A stretch of 64,000 bases of DNA from Pseudomonadota bacterium (GTDB taxonomy: Bacteria; Pseudomonadota; Gammaproteobacteria; Steroidobacterales; Steroidobacteraceae), in assembly GCA_026398735.1 (NCBI GenBank), contig JAPLSH010000016.1, positions 1-64,000 of the forward strand. The letters are read 5' to 3'. This document shows, in pieces, positions 53,006 through 62,969 of the stretch (its first letter is position 1; every line of letters starts with the position of its first letter). The notes under the pieces were generated by a model, which worked only from the letters and a program-made list of their open reading frames with translations, searched no databases and was not told where the DNA came from. A program made the position numbers and the translations under genes.

Positions 53006-53009
<4 letters not shown>
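51441..53009 (+). CDS. aceF: Dihydrolipoamide acetyltransferase E2 of pyruvate dehydrogenase
   Basis: A 522-residue E2 with two lipoyl domains (lipoyl Lys44 and Lys144 in LETEKATMDVPS), an Ala/Pro-rich linker, a peripheral subunit-binding domain (PSVRKLARELGVDLGRVKGS near 230) and the acetyltransferase core from about 290, ending with the catalytic SYDHRIIDGAAGARF. The core forms the 24-mer scaffold that binds E1 and E3. GTG 51441 follows AAAGGA. It begins 12 bases after the aceE stop. All key residues are present, in contrast with aceE. Confidence 0.95.
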
Positions 53010-54784
<1,775 letters not shown>

Positions 54785-54803
54785 GGGCAAGGCGCACACA
54801 ACA

Positions 54804-54819
54804 CCCCGCCGAAGCGGGG
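54804..54819 (+). promoter_or_regulatory. Hairpin next to the ribosome site of the M61 peptidase gene
   Basis: CCCCGC-CGAA-GCGGGG at 54804-54819 is a tight six-base-pair hairpin with a stable tetraloop. It sits between lpd and the peptidase ATG (54833), and its 3' arm begins the GGGGAAGG that serves as ribosome site. There is no T run, so it is more likely an mRNA end or translation-control element than a terminator. Confidence 0.45.
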
Positions 54820-54832
54820 GAAGGCCCAGCAC

Positions 54833-56710
54833 ATGAAGCATGCATATTCACTCCTGCTGCTGGGCGCTGGCCTGGCAGGTGTTGCGGCGCAGGCCGCGCC
54901 GCCGCCACGCGACGTGCCTTACGCGGGCGTCATCCAAGTTGAGGTTGATGCCACCGATCTGGCGCATCGCGTCTTGCAGGTCAACGAAACACTGCCGGTT
55001 AAGCCAGGCAAGCTCACGTTGCTATATCCGCAATGGTTGCCCGGCAACCATGCACCGCGCGGTCCAATCGATCAGATCGCAGGCTTGGTGATCCGCGCCA
55101 ATGGCCAGACGCTGACCTGGAAGCGTGATCCGTTGGATGTCTATGCCTTCGAAGTCGACGTGCCCAAGGGCGCTGCGCAACTCAACATAGCCTTTCAGGT
55201 AGCCACGCCGCTGAACTCAGATCAGGGCCGTGTGGTGATCACTTCAGCACTGACTAATGTGCAGTGGAACCAAGTGGTGCTGTATCCGGCCGGACATTAC
55301 AACAGTGCTATTCAAGTGGCGTCTTCTCTGCGCTTGCCGGAGGGCTGGCAGGTCGCCAGTGCCTTGCCCGCGCAGCGTGATGGCAACGTCTATCGCTTTC
55401 AGCAGGCCTCGCTTGAAGAGTGGGTGGATTCTCCGGTGTTCAGTGGCCCCAACTACCTGCGTATCGATTTGGCACCGGGGCAGAAGATCCCGGTGGCGAT
55501 GAACCTGTTTGCAGATCAGGCCAGCGATCTGGTGCCTACAGAGGCTCAGATTGAGATGCATCGGCATTTGGTGCGTGAGTTGTATGCAGCACTGGGTCAG
55601 CCTAGCTTTGACCATTACGAGTTGCTGGTGGCACTCACTGATCAACTCGGTGGTATCGGGCTGGAGCATCGTCGCTCCAGTGAGAACTCGCATGCCCCGG
55701 CTTATCTGCGTAAGTGGGATGAGGGCGTGGGCCGTCATGAGTTGCTGGGTCACGAGATGACGCATGCTTGGAACGGTAAGCGCCGTCGTCCGGCCGATCT
55801 GTGGACGCCGCACTTCAACGTGCCCATGCAAGACAGCTTGCTGTGGGTCTATGAGGGCATGACGCAGTATTACGGTGAGGTGGTCACTGCACGTGCCGGA
55901 ATGACCAGCTTGGAGTTCACGCGCGACTCCATCGCCGAGAATGCAGCGGTCTTTGAGCGCAAGCGTCCGGGCCGCCAGTGGCGGTCCATGCTCGATACGA
56001 CCAATCAGCCCATCGTTACGGCGCGTCGGCCGCTGGCTTGGACCAGTTGGCAACGCACCGAAGATTATTATTCCGAAGGCGCGCTGCTGTGGCTGGAAGT
56101 GGATCTGCGTTTGCGCAGCCTGACCGGCGGGCAGCGCAGCTTGGATGACTTTTCGCAGCGCTTTTTTGCGGCCGCAGCGGACAAGGGCGTGGTGTCCACT
56201 TATCGCTTTGAGGATGTGGTACGCACGCTCGAATCTGTCGCACCCAACAACTGGGGTTCGTTCCTGGAAGCACGTGTCAGTGGCGTAGCGCAGCCCTTGC
56301 AGGGTTTGCAGCAGGCAGGACTCAAGCTGGTCTACAACGACACGCCCAATCTCTCGGTGAAGGATGGCGAGCGCAATCGCACCGACCTGAGCTATGGCTT
56401 GGGGCTGTCAGTGGCGGGCACCGGCGTGATCGGCGAAGTGGTATGGGACAGCCCGGCATTCAAGGCGGGGCTCTCTGGGGCGAACACCACCATTGTGGCC
56501 GTCAATGGTCGCGCCTTCTCGGGTGATGTACTCAAGGACGCGGTGGTCAAGGCCAAAGACGGTGGCCCGCTCGACCTGCTGGTGCGTACCGGCGATCGCT
56601 ATCGCACCGTCAGTGTGGAGTGGCGCGGGGGCTTGTACTACCCGCACCTGGAAGTCGTTGCCGGTACGACCGATCGACTCAACGACGTACTCAAGGCGCG
56701 CGCGCCCTGA
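54833..56710 (+). CDS. M61 family (glycyl aminopeptidase-like) peptidase with PDZ domain
   Basis: A 625-residue exported peptidase. A signal peptide (YSLLLLGAGLAGVAAQA) is followed by the M61 N-terminal beta domain (VLQVNETLPVKPGKLTLLYPQWLPGNHAPRG). The catalytic domain has GGIGLEHRRSS, zinc motif HEMTH at 307-311 and the downstream Glu in WVYEGMTQYYGEV, and a C-terminal PDZ domain spans about 510-600 (GEVVWDSPAFKAGL, IVAVNGRAFSGD). The family includes bacterial glycyl aminopeptidase; the PDZ may hold substrate tails. It probably works in the periplasm. It is convergent with DUF1841 with only seven bases between stops. Confidence 0.92.
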   Translation: MKHAYSLLLLGAGLAGVAAQAAPPPRDVPYAGVIQVEVDATDLAHRVLQVNETLPVKPGKLTLLYPQWLPGNHAPRGPIDQIAGLVIRANGQTLTWKRDPLDVYAFEVDVPKGAAQLNIAFQVATPLNSDQGRVVITSALTNVQWNQVVLYPAGHYNSAIQVASSLRLPEGWQVASALPAQRDGNVYRFQQASLEEWVDSPVFSGPNYLRIDLAPGQKIPVAMNLFADQASDLVPTEAQIEMHRHLVRELYAALGQPSFDHYELLVALTDQLGGIGLEHRRSSENSHAPAYLRKWDEGVGRHELLGHEMTHAWNGKRRRPADLWTPHFNVPMQDSLLWVYEGMTQYYGEVVTARAGMTSLEFTRDSIAENAAVFERKRPGRQWRSMLDTTNQPIVTARRPLAWTSWQRTEDYYSEGALLWLEVDLRLRSLTGGQRSLDDFSQRFFAAAADKGVVSTYRFEDVVRTLESVAPNNWGSFLEARVSGVAQPLQGLQQAGLKLVYNDTPNLSVKDGERNRTDLSYGLGLSVAGTGVIGEVVWDSPAFKAGLSGANTTIVAVNGRAFSGDVLKDAVVKAKDGGPLDLLVRTGDRYRTVSVEWRGGLYYPHLEVVAGTTDRLNDVLKARAP

Positions 56711-56717
56711 GTACACG

Positions 56718-57143
56718 TCATAGTTTGCGCAGGCGCTCCAGATAGGCCTGTTCGTCCGGCGCGCGACCTGAGCGCTGGGCATCCCACAAGGTGGTGGCCA
56801 GCACTTCAATCATGAGGTGCTCGGCTGAGTGCGTGTCACCGCAGCGTTTGAGCAGCCGCGCATGGACAGCCTCGATACCAGCGGGACGACGCGTGGCCAA
56901 CTGCTCACGCAGCCCCAGATGCAGTCCCATATGCAGGAAGGGATTGGTTTGCCCCTGCTCTACGGTGTAGGGCCTGTGCAGCGCATCGGGTGTGGCTAGC
57001 AGCGGCTGGTACTCGGGATGCAGCGCGATGACATCAGCGATAGCTGCGTCCAGCGGTTCGAGCGGCAGCAATTGCAGGCGTCGCTGCCAGGCATCAAACC
57101 AGCGCTGCCGCAGCGCATCGCGACTGTCATTGGCAAAGAACAT
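56718..57143 (-). CDS. DUF1841 protein
   Basis: A 141-residue soluble protein of DUF1841. Recognisable wording: NDSRDALRQRWFDAWQRRLQLLPLEPLDAAIADVIALHPEY, EQGQTNPFLHMGLHLGLREQLATRRPAGI and HSAEHLMIEVLATTLWDAQRSG. The conserved His/Glu residues in the last two blocks could bind metal; the function is unknown. Its ATG overlaps the nth stop, as commonly seen in beta- and gammaproteobacteria. Confidence 0.9.
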   Translation of the reverse strand: MFFANDSRDALRQRWFDAWQRRLQLLPLEPLDAAIADVIALHPEYQPLLATPDALHRPYTVEQGQTNPFLHMGLHLGLREQLATRRPAGIEAVHARLLKRCGDTHSAEHLMIEVLATTLWDAQRSGRAPDEQAYLERLRKL

Positions 57144-57793
57144 CAGGCGGCATCCTCGCGAGTTTTGCCTTTGAAGGTGCACCACTGTGCCACGGCGCAT
57201 TGAGCGCAGCGCGGCTTGCGCGCTATACACACATGACGCCCGTGCAGGATGAGCCAATGGTGCGCATCGTGCAGGTACTGGGGTGGCGTGGTCTTGAGGA
57301 GTTTGCGCTCGACAGCCAACACGGTTTTGCCCGGTGCGATGCCGGTGCGATTGGCGACGCGAAACACATGCGTATCGACGGCGATGGTGGGCTCACCGAA
57401 GGCCACGTTGAGTACCACGTTGGCGGTTTTGCGACCGACACCGGGCAGTGCTTCCAGTGCGGCACGGTCGTGGGGCACCTGTCCGTCATGCTGTTCGATG
57501 AGGATGCGCGCGGCGGCAACTAAGTTGGCGGCCTTGGCGTTGTACAGACCGATGCTGCGTACAAAGGGCGTCAGGCCCGCCACACCCAAAGCCAGTAATT
57601 GGTGCGGCGTGTTGGCTACCGGGAACAGTTTGCGCGTGGCGAGATTGACGCTCTTATCGGTGGCTTGCGCTGACAGCGTCACGGCCACCACCAGTTCGTA
57701 GGGCGTGCTGTATTCGAGTTCTGTGCGTGGGCTGGGCGTGGTGGCGCGTAGTCCCTCCCAGATCGCCAGACGCCGCGCTGCCGCTAGTGACAT
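57143..57793 (-). CDS. nth: Endonuclease III
   Basis: A 216-residue DNA glycosylase/AP lyase removing oxidised pyrimidines. The helix-hairpin-helix LPGVGRKTANVVLNVAFG carries the catalytic Lys, and the following IAVDTHVFRVANRTG carries the catalytic Asp. The C-terminal [4Fe-4S] loop CIARKPRCAQCAVAQWC (C-x6-C-x2-C-x5-C) is complete. It begins seven bases after metG, so metG-nth-DUF1841 form an operon. Confidence 0.96.
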   Translation of the reverse strand: MSLAAARRLAIWEGLRATTPSPRTELEYSTPYELVVAVTLSAQATDKSVNLATRKLFPVANTPHQLLALGVAGLTPFVRSIGLYNAKAANLVAAARILIEQHDGQVPHDRAALEALPGVGRKTANVVLNVAFGEPTIAVDTHVFRVANRTGIAPGKTVLAVERKLLKTTPPQYLHDAHHWLILHGRHVCIARKPRCAQCAVAQWCTFKGKTREDAA

Positions 57794-57800
57794 GCGCGTG

Positions 57801-59888
57801 TCAGCTGATCTTCATGCCCGGCTGCACGCCACTGTCGGCTGACAGCAGGAAGACGGTGTCGGGGCCGCCCTCGGCCTTGCCACTGGCGCACAGCACCATG
57901 CCTTCCGAGATGCCAAAGCGCATCTTGCGCGGCGCCAGGTTGGCGACCATCACTACAAAGCGGCCAATCAATTGCTCAGGGGCGTAACTGGCGGCAATGC
58001 CTGAGAACACCTGACGCTGGTGATCGCCCAAGTCGAGTTTGAAGCACAGCAGTTTGTCGGAACCCTCGACGCGGCTGCACTCCAGCACGCGTGCGGCGCG
58101 CAGGTCGAGTTTGGCGAAGTCATCGATAGTGATCATGGCGGGTTCCTGATGCGTGGCTGCAACCGGCGCGGCTTTGGTGGCCGGTGGTGTGCCAACGGCT
58201 GGTGTGGCAGCGGCTTTGACTGTGGCCTTGGCGGGAGCAGGCGGCGCGGCAGGCGTGGCCGGCGACACGACCAGTTGCTTGACCAAAGCCGGATCCAGGC
58301 GTGTGGCCAGCTGCGGGTATTTGCCGATGGCGCGACTGGTCAGTGGTGTCTCGACGCTGTCCCAGCTGGCGAATGCATCCTCTCCCAGCCAACCGGCTGC
58401 GGTCTGCGTAATGCGCGGCAGGATGGGCGACAGATACACCAGCAGTACGCGGAACAAGTTGATGGCCTGCGTCGCCACGGCACGTGCCTCGTCGCTGCGT
58501 GCCGGATCTTTGGCCATGATCCAGGGCTTTTGCTGGTCGACGTATTGGTTTGCCAAGTCTGCCAAGTGCATGACTTCGCGCACCAGCGCGGCCGTATCAC
58601 GCGCTTCGTACAGACTGGCCAGATGCTCGCGGCCCTCGATGAAGCGCGTGTACAGCGCAGAGTCGGGCAGCGTATCGGCCAGATGACCGCCGGCCCGCTC
58701 GATGAACGGCGCACAGCGGCTGGCGATGTTGACCAGCTTGCCGACGATGTCGGAGTTCACGCGGGCAGTGAAGTCGTCGAGGCTCAAGTCGATGTCTTCG
58801 ATGCCACCGGTTAGCTTGGCCGCAAAGTAGTAGCGCAGCGGCTCGCCGGGCAGCAGTTGCAGATAGCGGCTGGCAGTGATGAAGGTGCCACGCGACTTGG
58901 ACATCTTGGCGCCGTCGACCGTCAGAAAGCCGTGCACGTGAACGGCAGTGGGCCGACGCAAGCCGCCACCGTGCAGCACGGCGGGCCAGAACAGCGTATG
59001 AAAGTAGCTGATGTCCTTGCCAATGAAATGATGCAGCTCGGTGGCCGTCTCGGATTTCCACCAGTGGTCAAAGTCCAGGCCGCGCTTGGCGCACAGCGCG
59101 GCAAAGGCACCGATGTAACCGATGGGCGCATCGAACCAGACATAGAAGTACTTGCCGGGTGCATCGGGTACCTCAAAGCCGAAGTACGGCGAATCGCGCG
59201 AGATATCCCAGTCTTTGAGTCCGGCCTCGAACCATTCGGCAAGCTTGGCCTGCACAGACTCTTGCAGATGGCTGTCGGTCAGCCACTGGCGCAGCATCGT
59301 CTCGAAATCGCCGAGCTTGAAGAACAGGTGATCTGAATCGCGCAGCACCGGGGTGGTGCCGGTGACCGTGGACACTGCGTTCTTGAGGTCGGCCGGCGAA
59401 TAGGTGGCACCGCAGACTTCGCAGCTGTCGCCATATTGATCTGCCGCATCGCAGCGCGGGCAGTTGCCGCGCACATAGCGGTCTGGCAGGAACATGCCAG
59501 CTTGTTCGTCATAAGCCTGGCGCACCGAGCGGCGCGTGATGTGGCCTTTGTCACGCAGCGTGGTGTACAGCGCGTAGGTGTGTTCGCGGTTCTCTGCCGA
59601 ATGGGTGGAGTGGAAGTGGTCGTACCCGATCATGAAGCCCTCGTAATCGCGGGCGTGATCGGTGGCCGAGGCGGCGATCAGCTGCTCGGGGGTGATGCCT
59701 TCCTGCTGGGCGCGGATCATGATGGGTGTGCCGTGGGTGTCTTCGGCACAGACGAACAGGCAGTGATGGCCGCGCAGCTTCTGGAAGCGCACCCAGACGT
59801 CAGTCTGCACGGCCTCGATGATGTGGCCGAAATGCAGTGGCCCGTTGGCGTAGGGCAGGGCGTGGGTAACGAGGATCTGGCGCGACAT
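57801..59888 (-). CDS. metG: Methionyl-tRNA synthetase
   Basis: A 695-residue class I synthetase. HIGH-type motif PYANGPLHFGHIIEA, the zinc knuckle YVRGNCPRCDAADQYGDSCEVCG (four Cys), the KMSKSRGTFI signature, anticodon-binding WIMAKD region, and a C-terminal EMAP/Trbp-like tRNA-binding domain (MITIDDFAKLDLRAARVLECS, LVVMVANLAPRKMRFGISEGM) after an Ala/Pro/Lys-rich linker. It charges initiator and elongator tRNA-Met. The dimerising C-domain is as in E. coli. First gene of the unit with nth. Confidence 0.97.
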   Translation of the reverse strand: MSRQILVTHALPYANGPLHFGHIIEAVQTDVWVRFQKLRGHHCLFVCAEDTHGTPIMIRAQQEGITPEQLIAASATDHARDYEGFMIGYDHFHSTHSAENREHTYALYTTLRDKGHITRRSVRQAYDEQAGMFLPDRYVRGNCPRCDAADQYGDSCEVCGATYSPADLKNAVSTVTGTTPVLRDSDHLFFKLGDFETMLRQWLTDSHLQESVQAKLAEWFEAGLKDWDISRDSPYFGFEVPDAPGKYFYVWFDAPIGYIGAFAALCAKRGLDFDHWWKSETATELHHFIGKDISYFHTLFWPAVLHGGGLRRPTAVHVHGFLTVDGAKMSKSRGTFITASRYLQLLPGEPLRYYFAAKLTGGIEDIDLSLDDFTARVNSDIVGKLVNIASRCAPFIERAGGHLADTLPDSALYTRFIEGREHLASLYEARDTAALVREVMHLADLANQYVDQQKPWIMAKDPARSDEARAVATQAINLFRVLLVYLSPILPRITQTAAGWLGEDAFASWDSVETPLTSRAIGKYPQLATRLDPALVKQLVVSPATPAAPPAPAKATVKAAATPAVGTPPATKAAPVAATHQEPAMITIDDFAKLDLRAARVLECSRVEGSDKLLCFKLDLGDHQRQVFSGIAASYAPEQLIGRFVVMVANLAPRKMRFGISEGMVLCASGKAEGGPDTVFLLSADSGVQPGMKIS

Positions 59889-59959
59889 AGCAAGTCCGGC
59901 ATCAAGGGGCCGCTATTATCGCACGGACTGCCCGGCCGCTGCCGCCGGTCGCCAGCAGA

Positions 59960-60679
59960 TCAGCTGGCGGTCAGGGCCACCAGCGTGCGGCTGAGCAGGT
60001 CCACCTCTTCGGCCAGGCGACCATTGACGAAGCCGTTGAGCACCAGCTGAGTCTGTTCGTCCAGCTCCAGAAACTTGATCGACATGAACTCCACCTGCGG
60101 ATGCGCCGCGTCGATGGCGCCCGGTAGCTGCGTCACGTTGCAGGGAATAGACAGCGTGTATTCACGCCCAAGCAGTTTGACGCGCAGGCTCATCTCAATG
60201 CGCTGGCCCACTGTCAAACGAAAAACCTCGTTGGCGGCGACCATGGCGCCACCCACCGACAGGTCGGTGACCAGCACGGGCATGAGCCGTGGCACGCGGA
60301 CGGCGGCCGGCATCGAGACCACTGCGCGAGAATACGTACGCGGCCGGCTCTGCTTGATCGCGTGCAACTCGCCCAAATAAACGATAGGCGCTGGTTCAAA
60401 CACCAGATTCGACACGGTGCCGATGAAATCGCATCTGTAACCGGGTCCATCCCAGCTGCAGTTCATGCGCGTGCCGCGCTGTACCGCCAGCAGCTGTTTG
60501 CTCACCGTCATGGGTGCAGTGATGATCAGCGAGGGCGCGCGCAGATTCATGACGCCCAACAGTTGCACTTTGTAGGGTTGCTCGCTGTTACCTATCCGTA
60601 CTTCCAGCGCCGAGCGTGAGCGTGCGCCCAGGTTTTCGTAGGAACGGATGAACCGCTGCATGGCTGCCAAATCTGACAT
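59960..60679 (-). CDS. PilZ-domain protein, YcgR-like
   Basis: A 239-residue two-domain protein. The N-terminal part (1-110) is a YcgR-N-like beta domain. The PilZ domain starts near 112 with RPRTYSRAVVSMPAAV (c-di-GMP binding RxxxR) and continues with VTDLSVGGAMVAANEV (the DxSxxG motif), so ligand binding is likely intact. It is the last gene of the PilT-like unit, three bases after the second ATPase, which suggests c-di-GMP control of pilus retraction or surface motility. Confidence 0.88.
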   Translation of the reverse strand: MSDLAAMQRFIRSYENLGARSRSALEVRIGNSEQPYKVQLLGVMNLRAPSLIITAPMTVSKQLLAVQRGTRMNCSWDGPGYRCDFIGTVSNLVFEPAPIVYLGELHAIKQSRPRTYSRAVVSMPAAVRVPRLMPVLVTDLSVGGAMVAANEVFRLTVGQRIEMSLRVKLLGREYTLSIPCNVTQLPGAIDAAHPQVEFMSIKFLELDEQTQLVLNGFVNGRLAEEVDLLSRTLVALTAS

Positions 60680-60682
60680 GAG

Positions 60683-61744
60683 TTAAGCCTGTTCCCGGTT
60701 CGCTTCAAACCGGTTTTTGTTAGTGGCCCGAAGCTGTGCCTCGTGCCTTGTTATACGTTGCTGCTCCAGCAACAGACCGATTGACTGGTCCATGGTGCGC
60801 ATGCCGGCATGCGCGCCAGCCTGCAGCGTACTCTCAATCTGGTCTAGTCGACCCTGGCGTACCAGATTGGCCACGGCGGGTGTGTTGACCAGAATCTCCA
60901 GTGCCGCGACCCGTCCCGTGCCATCTGCACGCGGCAGCAGCTGCTGGCAGATCACGCCTCGTAGCGAGGTAGACAGCATGGCGCGCACATGCGCCTGCTT
61001 ATCAGCCGGAAAGCTGTTGACCATGCGGTCTACCGTTTGCGCTGCGCCGTTGGTGTGCAGTGTAGCCAGCACCAAAATGCCCATTTCTGCAGCCGTCACT
61101 GCAATGGAGATGGTCTCCAGATCGCGCAGTTCACCGACCAGCACCACATCGGGGTCTTCACGCAGTGCCGAGCGCAGCGCGTTGGCGAAATCCCCGGCAT
61201 GCATACCGATTTCCCGCTGGCTGATCAGGCAGGATTTGCGTTGATGCACGAACTCGATAGGGTCCTCAATGGTGAGGATATGGCCTCGCACACGACTGTT
61301 GATGTCGTCGACCATCGCCGCCAACGTGGTTGATTTGCCTGAACCGGTCTTGCCGGTGACCAAGATCAAACCCTGGGTGGCGCGAGCCAGTTGCTGCACC
61401 GCCTCTGGCATGTCCAGTTCGGCCAGTGTCAGCGCACGCGAAGGAATGGCCCGCAGTACTGCGCCCATCCCGCCAAGATGGCGCAGCACATTGACGCGAA
61501 AGCGCGCCTGACCGGCGATGTCATAGGCGAAATCTGCGCAGTCCTGCTGCTCAAATTGCTCAATAGCACGGCGCGGCATGATCTCGAACAGCATCTCTTG
61601 CACGGGGCCTGGTTGTAGCAAGGCTTCGCGCATCGGCAGTAGGTCGCCGTGTACGCGTATGCGCGGCGGTTCGCCGGCCATTAGATGCAGATCAGAGCCA
61701 CTGCGCTGTAGCAGCTCCTGCAACATTTCGTCCAGACGTGCCAT
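60683..61744 (-). CDS. PilT/PilU-family pilus ATPase (second copy)
   Basis: A 353-residue AAA+ secretion ATPase. Walker A GKTGSGKSTTLAAM, Asp box LTIEDPIEFVHQRKSCLISQREIG, Walker B PDVVLVGELRDLETIS, and His box LVLATLHTNGAAQTVDRMV are all present. The C-terminal part resembles PilT (TLQAGAHAGMRTMDQSI in place of the common GMxTLDxxL). It hydrolyses ATP to drive pilin disassembly from the pilus base on the cytoplasmic side. ATG 61744 overlaps the upstream ATPase stop. Two adjacent paralogues recall pilT-pilU, but which is which cannot be settled here. Confidence 0.9.
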   Translation of the reverse strand: MARLDEMLQELLQRSGSDLHLMAGEPPRIRVHGDLLPMREALLQPGPVQEMLFEIMPRRAIEQFEQQDCADFAYDIAGQARFRVNVLRHLGGMGAVLRAIPSRALTLAELDMPEAVQQLARATQGLILVTGKTGSGKSTTLAAMVDDINSRVRGHILTIEDPIEFVHQRKSCLISQREIGMHAGDFANALRSALREDPDVVLVGELRDLETISIAVTAAEMGILVLATLHTNGAAQTVDRMVNSFPADKQAHVRAMLSTSLRGVICQQLLPRADGTGRVAALEILVNTPAVANLVRQGRLDQIESTLQAGAHAGMRTMDQSIGLLLEQQRITRHEAQLRATNKNRFEANREQA

Positions 61745-62850
61745 CAGGCAGCACTGCCCGTGGCCGCTATATCCATGCGCGGTAGCAGACTTGCATCCAA
61801 GACAAAGCGCTGGAAGGGGCGCTTGTCGTTGGCCAGCGTGTAGGCGTCATCGGGGTCAATTTCTTTGGCCTGTACTGCTTGCAGTAGCGCCTGGTCGAGC
61901 ATTTGCATGCCCTGTTCGCGACCGGTCTGCAGTTGGCTGGGTATCAAATGGATCTGGTCTGTTTGGATCAAGCGTGCGATGGCGCGGGTCATGACCATGA
62001 CTTCGCAGATAGCCTTGCGGCCTTGGCCGTTTGCCGTGCGCACCAGTACCTGAGTCACAACGGCCAGCAGGTTGGATGCTAAAAAGCTTTTGGCTTGTTC
62101 GCGTTCTTCGGCAGGAAGGGCATCGATGATGCGATCGAGTGTTTTGACTGCGCTGGTGGTGTGCAAGGTGCCCAATACCAGATGTCCGGTTTCTGCTGCC
62201 GTCATGGCCATCGACAGGGTCTGCGCATCGCGCAGTTCCCCGACCAGAATCACATCGGGGTCTTCGCGCATGGCGGCGCGCAGCCCGGCAGAGAAGGACG
62301 GTACATGTGTACCCAGCTCGCGCTGGATCACCTGACTTTGATTGCTGCGGTGCACAAACTCGATCGGGTCTTCCAGACTAATGATATTGAGACGGCGCGT
62401 TTGATTGAGCTCGTTGATCATCGCTGCCAGCGTGGTTGATTTGCCGCTGCCGGTGGAGCCAGTGATCAGCACCAGTCCTTGTTGGTGGTCGCAGAAGCGA
62501 CGCACCACTGCCGGCAGTCCCAGCCTCTCCAGCGTAGGTACAGCAAAGGGAATGGTGCGAAACGCCGCACCGACGCCGGTTTCCTTACGGTACAGGTTGA
62601 CGCGAAAGCGGCCGCCGTCCTCGGACACATAGGCAAAGTCCAAGTCTTCACCACGGGCCAGTAAATCACGCTGCGACTGGGTGAGGATTTCCTGCAGATA
62701 GCCCTGCAACTCGCTGTCACGCAGGTCGCGGAACTTGATCGGCAGTAACTCGCCGTGGACACGCAGCAGCGGTGGCACGCCCACCGCAAGGTGGATGTCG
62801 GAGCAGCCCTGCTGTAGGCCGAGTTTTAGGAATGCATCGATGCGAGCCAA
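61744..62850 (-). CDS. PilT/PilU-family pilus ATPase (first copy)
   Basis: A 368-residue paralogue of the next gene. LARIDAFLKLGLQQGCSDIHLAVGVPPLLRVHGEL opens the PAS-like N-domain; Walker A is GSTGSGKSTTLAAMI; then SLEDPIEFVHRSNQSQVIQREL, PDVILVGELRDAQTLSMAMTAAETGHLVLGTLHTTSAVKTLDRII and QTGREQGMQMLDQALLQAV. The TTG at 62850 (LARIDAF in the family position) is the likely start; a TTG at 62916 is possible. It has a short C-terminal tail (KRPFQRFVLDASLLPRM) beyond the family core. The 119-base gap to the kinase gene shows no convincing promoter. Confidence 0.88.
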   Translation of the reverse strand: MARIDAFLKLGLQQGCSDIHLAVGVPPLLRVHGELLPIKFRDLRDSELQGYLQEILTQSQRDLLARGEDLDFAYVSEDGGRFRVNLYRKETGVGAAFRTIPFAVPTLERLGLPAVVRRFCDHQQGLVLITGSTGSGKSTTLAAMINELNQTRRLNIISLEDPIEFVHRSNQSQVIQRELGTHVPSFSAGLRAAMREDPDVILVGELRDAQTLSMAMTAAETGHLVLGTLHTTSAVKTLDRIIDALPAEEREQAKSFLASNLLAVVTQVLVRTANGQGRKAICEVMVMTRAIARLIQTDQIHLIPSQLQTGREQGMQMLDQALLQAVQAKEIDPDDAYTLANDKRPFQRFVLDASLLPRMDIAATGSAA

Positions 62851-62969
62851 GGGTGCAGTAGTCCAAAGTGCCGAAATTGACTGCGTAGATTTACCGGCTA
62901 AACCCCTGATCAACAACGACGGCGGCCTTTAAATAAGACGTGGCGCACAGTTGCGAAGACAGCTTGTCG

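Noticed and set aside
62851-62969. A promoter for the PilT-like genes (TTGTTG with TAAATC, 17 bases apart)
   Set aside because: Only three of six matches at each box, below what I would trust.
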